Shown one piece after another: positions 20,731 to 33,575 of a stretch of DNA of 64,000 bases; the first letter of the stretch is position 1, and every line of letters begins with the position of its first letter. The notes beneath the pieces are model-generated. The model saw only the letters and a program-made list of their open reading frames with translations. It had not been told where the DNA came from and ran no database searches. Source of the stretch: Nageia nagi (lineage: Eukaryota; Pinophyta); the NCBI GenBank assembly GCA_050084985.1, contig JBITNC010000001.1, forward strand, positions 163,494,001 through 163,558,000. Reading direction: 5' to 3'. The translations under genes were made by a program, and so were the position numbers.

Positions 20731-23439
20731 CTCCTGCATTAAACCACAACAAGCGGTTAAGCAACAATTTGCACATACACCTATTGCATTCAGTTCAGCC
20801 ACACTTTGCATGAAAACAAAGCAACATATAAAAACCACGCAAAATGAACAGCAACATTCTTAGTACCTAAAATATCCCTCCCTCATTTGATTCTCTCAGG
20901 ACCAGAAATTTCCAAGTTAGAATGATGATACAATATACTTCAGTTATAAGAAAATTTCTAGATGCCGACTTTGCATTTAAAAAAGTTTTAAGTTAAATGT
21001 CCTTGATATAGCTACGTTATGAAAAAAGATGGCCCTACATCCTGTAAACCAACAAGAAAAAGTGAACTGCTACAAGATGTCAACCACCAACATGAATAAA
21101 ATTGGCTGTATTTTGAATTGTCAATCATTATATTCATTGCTATCAAATTATATTTTGAATTATCTATTAGTGAGAAGTCAAAAAAAGACAACGTTATAAA
21201 CAATTAGGGTTTTCAATGGCTCATTACTCACTATTCACCCATAAACTCTATTAATGAACTGCTAGATTTAATATTTGTATGAAGCATACTTATTTAAATA
21301 GCTTGGATATAGAAATATCATGTAACCATTCCACGCATACTTATTTTAATAAATACACGTTCTGATGTCGTCGCTGAAAAGGATTCTACATTCTATCCCT
21401 GAAACAACTTCTCCTATCCTCAACACATTCCAAAAGTTAACAACACAAGTTAACTATAAAGATATTTACTCCAGACCTTGATGCTCATTTCACTTGTCTC
21501 TCTGTGCTTGGACTTAGAAAACAAAGACCATACCAATTATAATCAAAAGAAGGCTTCCATCTCCACTTAATGCTTGCAAAAAAGGATAGCAGATAAGAAA
21601 ATGCCATACACCTCAGTGCTCATTTCACATTTGTTTCTTTTTTTGGTTTAGACATCAAATTAGAAAACTTTGTCAGATTATCACAAGATGTTTTTTCTCC
21701 TCAATTCTTGGTACAACTAAAACATAGCAATTAGAATTTCACATGTCATAATAACTTAGTTAACAAGTACTTGCAATTATGACAGTACCTCTTACTGGAG
21801 ATCAAAGTAGCACGCCCCCTTCATAATCATTCTTGCCAAAGGTTATCATTGAATAACATGACTAAAAGACTAAGGTAAGATATAAAACAGATAAATGAGG
21901 AAAACCAATATCATGATGGGATGATCTTTCAAACTGTTGCTTGTCTCAAAATATGCTTCATGGAATTTTACTTGCCCTTGCTCAAGAAACTAGATTCAAA
22001 TTAAAATAAATGATTTTATCAAGAATCCAACAAAAAGCCAATAAAGGTGAGCAGTCAAGGATTTAAGGATATTTTCATTTGTAGGACATTCGTGAACCAT
22101 ACAATTGTCACCTTAATCTTTTAACTGCATCAACCCCTTGAGAGCTATTATATAAAAAGATAAGGCACTGAAGCAAGACTACTATGCCCATTTTCTTTGG
22201 ATGTTTTGTCCTCTCTTGCATGAAGAGTTTATTCCAATTGGAGATATTTGTTTCCACATGGACCAATTAAGTATAATGAAAGGTCTAGGCAGCCTATATG
22301 GCTGGTGACAAAATTTAAAACTTTGAAGAATGATAAAGACAATGATTTCAAAAAGGTTATAAAGTTCACCTGTAAGACATCAATAAAATTTACGCACTAA
22401 AATTGATGGTCTTGTTTTCTTCTCCAAATCACATTTCAAATTCTTCTTTTCTACATCCTTGGATTTCCTTTCCTGAGTTCTTTGGCCATTGCTTTCTACT
22501 TCTAACTTTCCTCACCCCTTTGAATTACTTCGTCATGATTTAAGTCAGCCAACTTCCAAAGGAAAAGTTTATACCTACAAAGACTCTCCCCTGCTAAAAT
22601 CGACTGTTACTTTCGAAGCTTACCAATCATGCCATTGCATATGAGTTGTGGGACATATTGTTTGAGGATTCCGGGTGAGGGATGAATATTGTCACCTTGT
22701 CATATCAATATTATGAAAGCATGAATTCCTCACCAATCATCTGGCCCAAGAATACTGAACTCAAGATTTAAGTCTTCGTAATTGAAGTTTTTAAACAACT
22801 GAATAGCGTACTCTGCCAAAGGAGTGTAGGTTCAGAAACCCTTGCAGCAATGTTGGAAACACCATTCCTTTTTCCTAGTCTGACCAGGGTGACCTGCTTG
22901 CTGATCCATGCTTGGGTGCCACTTAAGGGAATCAAATTCCTTAGGATCTAGTGATCCATCATTGCATTTTTCTTTTTGGAATTATTCCCGGCCCCCTCAT
23001 GTTTATGCTTCTTCTTCCTTTCATCTTTGTGCAAGCATCATTGCATCCATTGGCAGCAGATTATGCCAATTCCAAGGATGGGAATTGTAGCAGAAGGAAT
23101 TGATGCAGTGAATTTGTAAAGCAAGTGTAGACTCTGCTGGCTGAGAACTGGATGCAAGAAAATCTGAACCTGCTTCTCATTTCCTTTATCATCAAGTTCA
23201 AGGGGACATATCATGTCCTAGGTACAGTAATAATCTGTATTCTCTGGTGGTAGTTTTGTGCCAAAAAATAAACATAAAGATTGATTTCAATTGTGTTTAG
23301 AGATTGCTGTTTTCATCTTTCCTGTTAATTTTTAGTGCAACTGCTTGAGTTTTTGGTAATCTTTTACTTTCAAGTCCCAAACATAAAGCTATTATCAAAG
23401 CCGTCTCCAGTCTATATGAGAAGCACAAGAAATCAACAT

Positions 23440-26240
23440 GTTCTCAAAAGGATCTGTGGTCATTGCTGAAGACAATAATGCACCCAATGCCAATGGAGAA
23501 TATCTAGACTATACTGGCTACATCTCAAATGAGTATGGAGGCCCAAATTGAGAAGCTTATTGATTCAATGCTACATCTCAAATTGTTAAAGTTGAATAAG
23601 GTAATAACAGAGGTATATAAAACTGCAGTCTTTATTGATGGATTGTAAAACAAGGACAAGGGCTATGTCAAGGCTCTTTACCCAAAAACTTTAATCCAGC
23701 AATTAGGCTAGCCTTGAATTAAGAGACAGTTTCACAAAGTAAATATTCAGCTCCTAAGCATCCATCTAAACAGCATGAATTTCAAATCGGAAGATAAACC
23801 AACTGGCAAACATTCAGGTCAAGAATCCTTTGCAAATTCCATAGAGGTGGCAAATTTACTGAAGAAGAGATTATGTTTTCTCCACTGCTAAAATGGAGAC
23901 CTGTCCGTAGTTGTAACACTAAAGATCAAGTAAGCTACAATTAAGTGGTCATAAATGAGCTCCATAAAGAGGTCAATGAAACTAAGGAGAAAGGTGAGTT
24001 TGATATGATGGGGTACACAATGAAGATGTGAATTATAAGCATAAATCCACAGCTTCATTTGTTGTCATCATGGAAAAAGAGCAGATTCAAACCAATGGGG
24101 GCAAGGGCACACGTAATGGAAAGCAGGTTTCTACTATTGTTGATGTTGGGAGCACCCATATTTTTCTGAATACAAAATTGGCAAGGTCCTCAAGTCTCTA
24201 AATTGGATTATTTACCAGTGGACGTTGCAAAAAGATATATAATGAGCTGCCACTGAATTCATACAAATATTTTCCTCTATCTTGATGATTATTTACTCGT
24301 ATCTGATTTCTTTTTAATGTCACTTTGAGGATCTGATGCAGTTCTAGATATTCAATAGCTCCCACAGTGGAAGACATTATCATGAACTTTTTTGAACTAT
24401 ATATTGAGTTTGAACAGAATGGGAAGAAATACACCATCCAAGGTTACAAGCCTGGATGATGCAAATTGTTGGATGAGGTACATGGAGCTGCAATAATCTC
24501 TGATATAGATCTGTATTCAAGGTATCATTGTATTTGAGTTCAGAAGAAGATGCATATAGGAAAAACTTCACGACTAATGAAAAGGGCACTACGATGTCCT
24601 GGTGATGCCTTTTGTCCAAACCAATGCTCCACCCACATTGCAATAAACAAGTAATGATGTGTTTCAACCATTGTTGCATGGAAACAGATATTGGAATATA
24701 GATACAATATCAGATATGGATATGACATCATTTCAAAACCTCTTCATATGGATATGATATCTGTAAGAAGCACATATAATTTATATGTAAAAAAAGACAA
24801 AAAGTTATTTGATTAAGAGTACTTCCTATTTTCTTAGGTTTTCTTGATCATTGTTTGATGTTTAATTTTATTTCCTATTTATAAGAAATTAAAAAAAAAA
24901 AAAACTTTTGTAAAAGAAGATTCTAAAATCCTGTTGGTGACACAGCTCCTAAACACTTGGATGTCTAATAGGGCCTGTATACAAGCATATATGGATACGA
25001 TGTTGTACATTTCATGGTGCTCATATCTGTATCTGATATATGGATATGAGTATGAGAGTTAGATGTGAGGAGTATCTGGTGACTTTGGTTTCAGACTTAT
25101 CTGACTAAGTTTGTTACAGTTTACAATGATAATACATCACTCACTAGATAAAAGTTAAAGAACATATCAGACATTTTGAAGTTGAATTATTGAATGATAA
25201 TTAATTGTGTGCCAAAGAGAGCATGTGCAAGTTTGGTGCAGAACAAGTGTTGTACGTTCAACATACAGTGAGTAGAGAAGGATATTTATGGACAACAATA
25301 AGACAACAATAAGATTCAGGCAATGCATTGAAAATTCAGGAAACTATAAGATTCATTAAAAATTTCTCTCCGACTGCAAATACATTAACTGACTTGGCCG
25401 AAAAAGAGCAATTTTATTGGAAAAATGGAAGCTGAAAAATGACTCAATAACCTCACGGAGTTTTTCCCAATTTTAATCTGCCTTCTTTTCTAGATAGTGA
25501 TAACTCTGGAGTAAATAGATACTATTCTATAACAATAAAGACATCCAATTGCATATAAGAGTCAAATATGTAATAAGAGAGAAAACTTATTGCTCACATA
25601 TGAAACATTGAAAAGTAGATAGCAGCAGCTATGTGTACAAAGTTTCAACAATTAACTTGTATATGGCAAATTTGTGGTGAAAAATCAAGAGTCTTCAACA
25701 CTATGTATTCCAAAGAGACATTGACGAACAACAAGCTATATGAGAAAATTACAGAATTTTAATTTACACATTAATCATGGAGAAGAATAAACTAGTTTGG
25801 CAGATGATGCATTATCAAAAGGTAGGAATTTATATCAGCAGTAAAACAGTGGGAAGGAGTAAATACTAGCTGAATATGCGAAAGGCAATCTGATGACACT
25901 CTCAAGACAACAAATATTGCATAAAAAATGACTTGATTTATTGTAAAGATAGGAAACTATTATGCGCTTAGATAACATTTAAAAAGGTAGTGCTTTAATT
26001 TCATGTTCTTCCCTCTTCAGAACATGTCAGGTTCTTTATGACATATAAGAATATTTGACATAAATTCTTATGGAAGGGGTTGAAAGGAGATGTGCATTAT
26101 TATGTGAAACTTCTACAGTATACAAAATAATAAATGGAAGAATTTGAAGAATCCTGGCTTGCTCCAATTATAAAAAAATGGGAATCAATATTCATGGATA
26201 GTGCTTCATAAATCAATTGGTCCCTATACTGATTGAACGC
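23440..26240 (+). mobile_element. Ty3/gypsy gag-pol ruin inside the YOS1 intron
   Basis: Plus strand, read through many stops and frameshifts. Gag tail at ~23530-23700 (TAVFIDGL, KALYPKTL). Retropepsin at ~24135-24460 (IVDVGSTH, then QNGKKYTIQG). Reverse transcriptase in two parts, 24468-24690 (DELHGAAIISDIDL, then VMPF and TNAP) and ~25090-25440 (KFVTVYNDN, REGYLW, LTDLAEKEQFYW). Integrase zinc-binding part at ~25890-26110 (LIYCKDRKL, FLWKGLKGDVHYYV), then WESIFMD near 26185. The order is that of gypsy elements. The stretch between protease and reverse transcriptase is deleted and no LTRs were recognised. It lies antisense to the YOS1-like gene. Confidence 0.85.
24690..25085. other. ~400-bp insertion splitting the gypsy reverse transcriptase
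   Basis: The reverse transcriptase frame breaks after the FQPLL phrase near 24680 and resumes with KFVTVYNDN near 25108. The interrupting sequence repeats phrases such as ggatatgata, gatatgg and tatctgta at both ends, in part as inverted copies. No coding capacity or clear target duplication. Probably a small non-coding transposon. Confidence 0.45.
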
Positions 26241-27335
26241 AAATTCCAGGGAACAATTGTACCTAAGTTCAGAATTTTATTGATGGAAATTGGAGAATCA
26301 TAGAAGTGCTGAAGTACAATATGAAAAGGGATCAGAATAGGTAAAAGCAGCAAAATCTCAGTGAGAAATCCAAGTGCATGATCTATTTTTCTGATATTTT
26401 ACAATATCAAATACAGAATACATATCAGATCCAAATGACATCACTGAGGCAGAGAATTCAAGAGCTTTGGTTTGGCTGATTCCCAAAATGGCACAACCAA
26501 AGAGTTATTTACCTGGTGAATTAAAACATAATGAATCAAGTAACAGAAACCATTTCCAAGCTTGAAAGAAGCTCCCACTCAAAACAAATGTTTTTTATCA
26601 TCATGGAAGAGAAAGTTTTCATGCAAAGACATCCTCGAAGACTGATTGGGAAAACGTGCTGCACTTGTACTACCCTTGAAGAATTGTGGGCTCCTACTAT
26701 GCTATGTACCCTGATAGTCCTTATTCCATAGCAGTATCCCATTCAATTATGTCTAAACAGTTGTTTATGTAGTTATTATTAAGTTACAGTGCACACAAGC
26801 ATGTTTCTATAGTTTCTCTTAAAGTTGCTAACCTTTGCTACACAGCTATGAATATGCCTTCACCATATGTCCCAGTTACAAACCTTAAAACACAATAGTG
26901 TTCATGAACTGTAACTTTAGCCAGCTGGCTTCATTAAGCGAAAATCTCATGCTTAATGACCATATGGCAACAAAGAACCATGTTCTGGCATGAGGCTGGA
27001 AGAAGACTGGCTACATGTCATGTAATAAGTATGAAGTATCATTACCATACCTTTTCCAAGTATAACCAGATCCAGGTCTGCAGAACAATCCACAAATTAA
27101 GTACAATAATGTTTTATGTACTATTAAATTTAATTTTTAACCTAGAGACTTATGAGTATAGACGTTGATATTAAACCATTGTTGACAACTTGACGTCATT
27201 ACTGTAAACCTTTTTATTTTTATAACACAAAAACTACATAAATTGAAATGGTAGTTTGACATGAAATCTGTAACCAATAGAATCTCCTAACACAAATCAT
27301 TTAATGATATACCTCCAAAAAAACTGTTATCATAT

Positions 27336-27810
27336 ATACACTCATGAAAATAACCCCATGGCTCACACCAGAACAATCTCTTGGGTACCGTACAACCACC
27401 TATAAATAAGTATAAAACTCCTTACAATAACATGAAACTATTTACCAGAACAATATCAAGAACATCATTTGTTGGGATAACTACCACACAAACATTATAA
27501 AGCAATAAAATAGAACATCAAGAGGCACCACGTTATTAAGATTTTAACATAGTCCAACTAGACACACACACAAAATAACTTCATGGCTCACAACAGAACA
27601 ATCTCTTGGGTACTGTACAACCATCTAGAACAAGTATAAAACTCCTTAGAATACCATGAAAATATTTACCCTGTAGTACTCCTTGAAAGTAAGTATTAGT
27701 CTTTGATTTTGGATCTTCTTAATACTGTTTTAGAAAGTCACTAATCAATAGAAAGAACAACTGAGGCAAGTTAATCTAAAGAACATCATTTTTGGCATAA
27801 CTACTATATA
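27336..27810. repeat. Direct duplication of ~180-240 bp
   Basis: 27336-27520 and 27566-27810 share long phrases in the same order: catggctcac, agaacaatctcttgggta, gtataaaactcctta, gaacatcattt. They sit close together in the intron. The second copy holds ~65 bp of extra sequence. Confidence 0.7.
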
Positions 27811-28945
27811 AATATCAATTAGACCTTCACTTAGCTTTTGTATGCAAAAAACCCATTTATTGTAATGTAACGTATCTTTCAAATCACCTAGGGTTTACTT
27901 CTATACGAGAAGTAACCAGTACTTTCCAGCCCTCTGAAGCACAATTGTAAACTTGTAGCCCAAATGTATATTCTCATAAGACATTTATAACAAGGTTCTA
28001 CTTCATGCTGCCTAAAAATTGTCTGTCAACACCAGCTCCATTAGCAGTTATCACACAATTATGTTCGGCAATAATTTAAGAGAGCCCTCTTATATGATGT
28101 TGCAGAAATGTATGCACAAGAAAACAGTTTTCTCAAATAATTACAAACTTATTACCAAATTTAGTTAAGTGATACTTCTGTACTGTAATGATCAATGACT
28201 AAGCCCAACTCTTTCAATTTGATTGATGCTTGACAGATACTCTGAAGCCTGCTACCATGTTTGCAATTATGATGTATCTAGTATCACAAACCACTTTAAT
28301 TTAGGCCTTTAAATGTAATGTAAAAATTATAATATTGATGCTTGACTAAACAAAGCATCTGAACAACATAAAATGTATATAATGGCCTATTTTGAGTTAC
28401 AGAAAGATAACGACTTCAATTTTTGGCAAATCAGCCAAATATGTGAAAACTTGAAAAGTCATGATGCAAACCAGACCCCATCTGCTTGAATTAATCATAC
28501 TACATGTGATAATCTTAACAGGGTAACCATCATAGATACAAGAAAACAACAAACAGGAATTCTCAACCCAGGTAGCAGGAAAGTAGTGCCTTTGATGGCA
28601 GTGGATCAAGCGCAACTCAACATTTAGTCGAGTATTTTCTTAACAATCCACACATAACATACATGCTTGAAGCATGTCCAAGATTGACTTACAATTACCA
28701 AATGATTCCACATTTAATGAATTAATTGTTTTGCTCCAGTCTTTTTTCTTGTTTAAATAACCCTAGACTCTGAATGTTTCCACCCACAAATTTTAAAAAC
28801 CTTTGCAGAAAATGAAGCAATGAGATTTCAGTCTTAGATGATAAGGAAATCCCATGAACAAGTAACGATCAATATCAGGTTCGATACAGGGAATATGGTA
28901 AGAGGAAGAATCCTTCCGAATTCAAGGAAAAGAGACGAATCTTAC

Positions 28946-29090
28946 TCGTTCGCAGATCGAATTGAGACTGTGGTTCTGCCTGCTTAAAATCCCTTCGCGG
29001 CTGAAGATCTAATCTCCCTTCCTCTGTCTTCAACAGAGCCACTCGATGTCTTATTCTGCGTCTTGTGTGCCAAGGGTGAACTATGTGCGG
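28946..29090 (-). other. Probable 5' UTR exon and promoter-proximal region of the YOS1-like gene
   Basis: This ~145-bp patch has much higher G+C and CpG than its surroundings and no long frame. On the minus strand it includes pyrimidine and purine tracts common in plant 5' leaders, and it ends in GCGAACGA followed by GTAAG. It is the only such patch upstream of the coding exon before the next transposon. Inference from composition and splice signal only. Confidence 0.5.
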
Positions 29091-29620
29091 TCTGGTATCA
29101 ACATTTTGCTAGTGTGGAAATACACATAAGATTACTTGTTCAGGAAGTATGGAAATGATGTAAATCTTCATTTAGCAAATCTATAAACATAACTAGACAT
29201 AACATTTGCAAAATATAAGTCGGTATTCAAAGGATATTTAAAAAATGTTTCAAGATAATATAATGTAAGGTTTTTTTCTTGGTCTAAGTTAGCTTGTTTA
29301 GATACTTACATCATACAAGAAGGAAATGAAAATATATCATATTTTATATAAAATAAAAAGTATACATTATCATTTATATTAAAATAATTAAAATAAAAAT
29401 AATTATTATTTTAGATGTTAAGAGTTTCTCTCTTTTAGAAGTGTAATGGAGTGTCCTATTTAATTATACATTATAAAACATATGAATACATTATAAGGTA
29501 AAGTTAAATTATATTAACATTCACTGGAGATCAACTCAATTGTAGTAGGCCATTACATAGCATGTATGTCTTGTATTAGGAATGAAACATGGGACATAGG
29601 TCGTAGCAAGGTCAACACAT
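29091..29620. other. AT-rich region upstream of the YOS1-like gene
   Basis: No coding frame. The part next to 29090 should contain the minus-strand promoter. Many TATA-like strings occur in the A/T-rich sequence, so none can be singled out. Confidence 0.4.
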
Positions 29621-29652
29621 GACCAACTCAACCAATAACTGTAACAAAGTGC

Positions 29653-29653
29653 A

Positions 29654-29678
<25 letters not shown>
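29653..29678. repeat. (CA)n microsatellite
   Basis: Thirteen or so CA units, at the broken edge of a gypsy gag fragment, where the translated frame turns into alternating Cys-Val. Confidence 0.95.
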
Positions 29679-29684
<6 letters not shown>

Positions 29685-29689
29685 ATCAT

Positions 29690-30480
29690 AAAAAGATCGT
29701 TGTGAAAAGCATTTTTTGGTGTAGTGGATTATGATAGAGAACTTATCCTTGATATTGATATTAAAATGATCCAAAAATATCTTGGTTAATTGAGCATATG
29801 AAAAGATATTGTGCTTCAACAAACTATTATACCAATTTGTGGCATGCCCCCTAAGCATCATGTGAAATATGAAATTTTCAAAGCATCATGGCATCATCAT
29901 TACTTATCAAGTAGTTGGAATACTTTAAATTTTATAAGTGTTCCTTGGGGTCCTTTTTCCCTTAAATGGTTATATCTTTGGAACCTTAAACTTAAAATGA
30001 TATTGTTTGATTAGAATACTTTGATGAATAGGTTAATTGCAAACTAACTCATACAATAACTTTTTAGTACCTTATGTATAAAGTTGGGCCCCGACCTTTC
30101 CATGGTTTATATTTAATGATTTGTTAAGGGTGAAACAATAAGATTTTTAGAATAGCGAAGTCAAATTGGGCATCTTTAGGCTCATGTCACGGTATAGGAT
30201 CTCACACTTGATAAGATATAGGATGATGATCTAGCTGTGGAGGTGATATAGGCTAATAAACTATGTAACCAACACAAGTATTAGGGGTAACTAGTTTGAT
30301 CATATAATGGGATCATCATAATGTAGCTAATGGTCATGAGATAACTTTGGAAGAGTACATACAAAGGAAGGTTCAATCTCAATGTGATGTGATGGGAGTG
30401 ATGGAGATAGAGGGGCATCAACCCTTTTCTTTTAATAGAATTTTGGATCACTATTAGAGAGGGCACATGGAACTCTCTCA
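29690..30480 (-). pseudogene. Ty3/gypsy gag fragment
   Basis: Minus strand. Near 29,990-29,860 the frame reads FKVPKI, PFKGKR and, past stops, MMLRGHATNWYNSLL, followed by IFSYAQLTKIFLDHFNINIKDK. This is the conserved core of the retrotransposon gag domain (LxGxAxxWYxSL...). The N-terminal side to 30480 is open in pieces but less certain. It is cut off at the CA microsatellite with no knuckle, protease or pol. Confidence 0.75.
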
Positions 30481-30489
30481 AAATGCATA

Positions 30490-32050
30490 TATGATGTGGT
30501 TTGAATAATTATGACAATAAGATATAAGTAATTATTAGGTCAAATATCCCAAGGAATAATGACATCATGAACATGAGTTGATATATAAAATACCACATTA
30601 GGATAGATCCCATAGTCATACTCAAAAGGGGAATCATATGTATAAGGGGTATTTCCTACAACATATGCATGCTCTTAAGGAAGACTACAATCTATCATAT
30701 GAATCCTAGAAGGAATACTCAAATGAGCTAAGTGTATATGTGTTAACTTTATATGGTCATCCTAATGATGAGGTGAGTTAGATTGGATATGCATGAAGGA
30801 GGAAACTCTCACATGAGATAACCCTGCATAAGGGGAATCCTAATGTTCATTACTTCATCTTCCATGTGAATGGATAAAATTTGAAATACTAGGATGAGGT
30901 TGACCTTGATGCATACTTTGATTTTAGTTTTGGACCACTTTAACAAATTATTTGAATTCCATGACTTAACCTGATAAGGCTAACATTATACAAATATAAT
31001 TGTTAACAAGGTTGATAAACTAACTCATAAAGTAAATAATGTACCCTAGATTTTTTTTATTTTATTTTTTATAACCAACTACTTTCAAACAATAATACAC
31101 AAATAAGCTACATGCTTATTTTATCATGCAAAAAATTAAAATATGAGTGTAAAGTGATTAACTCATTTACTAATTTTCATTTTTAAATTAATCTTTTTAA
31201 TGTGTGTAGTATGAGATAAATTTCAGATGTTGCTTTAATTTTCTCTAAAAATATCCATTAAGGTACAACTGGAAAAATAAATGGATGTATCATCCTATCA
31301 TCAACATACCTATAGATAATAGAAATGGTGTTGGCCAAATTATTGTATGTAAATGATAAGATGATGGTTAATAAATTAGCTCTCCTATGGTTAGATTGGC
31401 TTGGGGTCCTCCTAAATGGGGCACCTAGCACTTTAAAAAAATAATATTAGGAGTGATGCCATTCATGGCCTATGCATGAGAGAAAAACACATACTTCACT
31501 TCATCTCTTGTGTGATAATCAACCAAAAATAAATTTATTGATACAAAGGACCTAGCCTAGTCATTATCTCAAGCTAACCATATAGATAATCAACCTCCTT
31601 ATGATGAATCTAAGTCATTCATCATATTAATTATGGCAAGGAATATGCAACTATATTGATGGTTGGTTAGTAATAAATAGGCCATGTGACAACATATTTA
31701 ACCATGATAGATAGATTTATCATGGCACTCACTAATACCAAAAGGCCAAAAGAAGATAATTTAGCCATATTTCAAAATTAATTTCATCATCGATTATTAT
31801 TACAAGTACTAATACTTGTATCCAAGCTAGCATGCATATTGAAATAAAATTGACTTATGCAAGGGGTATGAACTAAGTATTCATTATGATAATAAGCATT
31901 TATTGTGAAAGTTGAAGACAAATTTAGAGATTTCACAACATGATATATGCAAGTGGAAAATCTTTGACAAAGTAACATACAACAAAAAGCTTAAGGATTT
32001 TAGAGTAATAGGAGGGATTTATTAAGATTGGATCCATTAGACAACACCCC
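30490..32050. other. No gene recognised
   Basis: AT-rich with many stops. Part may be the leader of the gypsy element whose gag lies at 29.7-30.5 kb. Nothing conserved was seen. Confidence 0.5.
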
Positions 32051-32079
32051 ATTAAGACAAAATGAGATTATATATAATT

Positions 32080-33575
32080 ATCTTTACAAGTAAAACTTTA
32101 ATAAATTTGTTCATCAAAGGTGTCGTGGGTATGATGCCCAACTATCAATAAAAGTTGTAGTGAAATGTAAGGATGAGAACATTATAACTGGGAAGGTTAA
32201 ATTTCAATTCACAATAGATGATATAACTCAAGTTACTAGGTTAATCCCAAATTGAAGAGAGATAAAAAGAGAGTATAAGAATAAGAAGAAATACGTTGTA
32301 ATATTCATAGGGCCAAATGAAAAACTTATGAAATGCATAACATGTTATGTTAGAAAGAGCCTTACAACTGCATGCAATGAAATGGAATAAGTTATAATAA
32401 AGTATGTTATGATTTAGCTCTTCTTAATCATTTTAGGAGAACTACTAAATTTTTCATTTTGAATTCTCTTGAGAGATCTATAAAAGCTTTGAAAGATTGT
32501 AATTTTGACCTTCCCCTCCATCAAGGAATCATTTTTTTGCTCCATAAGAAAGTTGTAGAAAAATCACCTCCTAATTATCATGTGAACCACTCTTAAATTA
32601 CCCCAATCACCCTAAAGCCTCACCTAAACCTATTGAATATACTAATGAAGGGAGAAAAAGCTCATCCCAATACCTTAGCAAAGACCCCTCATCCTAATTT
32701 GAAACCTAAGAAGCCCAATTTCAACCCTTATCTAGATTTGGCTTACAATAAATCCTTTTTTATTAATCTTGACTTAGAAAAGGAGCAATAAAATATGAAT
32801 TTTACAATTAAACTAATGAAATCCCATTCTAGTTTTGAATATATAGATAGCATAACAAGGTCATCTCGAAAACTAAAGGATCCTTTTAAGATTAAGAAGA
32901 TATAATAATTTCAAACAAATACAAGAACTAAAAAAATAGCGAGAGGGCAAATAAATAGGTACAAATGTAGGTTTTCTTATAAGAAACATTACCAACCAAA
33001 ATGATAAATGAAAGTGGCAAAAGTAAGGAGAACAATCACAATAAGTACAAAAGGACTCTCTTAAAAATGAATTACCACTTGCTTTGGAAGATCAACCTAG
33101 AAAATAAAACAAAAATAAAAAGATAAAAAACTCCAAAATCTAATGAACAAACTAAAATCGAAAGATAAAAATTCAAGGAGATACCCTTACAAAAGCCATG
33201 GAGAAAGAAGAACAAGAGACAAATGATTATGGAGGACATTAATTTAACAAACAGAACCAATTCTAAATACAGATTGGTTCCTCAAAATGCAACTCTCAAA
33301 GAGTGAATGGATAAGCTAGCTTTCATCAAATGGTTTATATATAAATGTTAAACCTCATAGTATGTCTTTAAAATATTTTGAATTGATGTTGTTGTAGCTT
33401 TGCTACAAATTTACTTTATTAGTATTTCTTTTCAAATCTTTTCACTAATTTAGATGTTGAAATATTTTATATTAAAAGTTTATATTGTTAGTCTAGGTTA
33501 AGCATCCTCTCTAAAAAATCCCATTTTGTTGTGATGATGTAACTTCTTTTATTTACCTAATAAAAAAATATATCG
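32080..33575 (+). mobile_element. Unidentified retroelement-like remnant with A-rich 3' end
   Basis: A broken plus-strand frame at about 32,140-32,780 reads in pieces as a basic and hydrophobic protein (for example KVVVKCKDENIITGKVKFQF, KKYVVIFIGPNEKLMKC, then a Pro/Lys-rich part). I do not recognise the family for certain. Downstream, ~33,060-33,560 recurs in inverted orientation at 57.3-57.84 kb, and both copies end in TTTACCTAATAAA followed by an A- or T-rich run, as retroposon 3' ends do. Long hydrophobic ORFs on the opposite strand of this tail are shadows. Confidence 0.5.

Larger units (their letters stand above)
20734..28945 (-). other. Probable 8.2-kb 5' UTR intron of the YOS1-like gene
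   Basis: The acceptor TGCAG ends at 20734. The best donor upstream is GTAAGA (G at 28945) at the edge of a GC-rich patch that looks like a plant 5' UTR exon. If right, the intron is 8,212 bp and contains a Ty3/gypsy ruin in antisense plus duplicated sequence. An intermediate noncoding exon cannot be excluded. Confidence 0.5.

Noticed and set aside
20731-20838. N-terminal extension of the YOS1-like protein
   Set aside because: A strong splice acceptor lies 4 nt before the internal ATG, and family members start at that Met.
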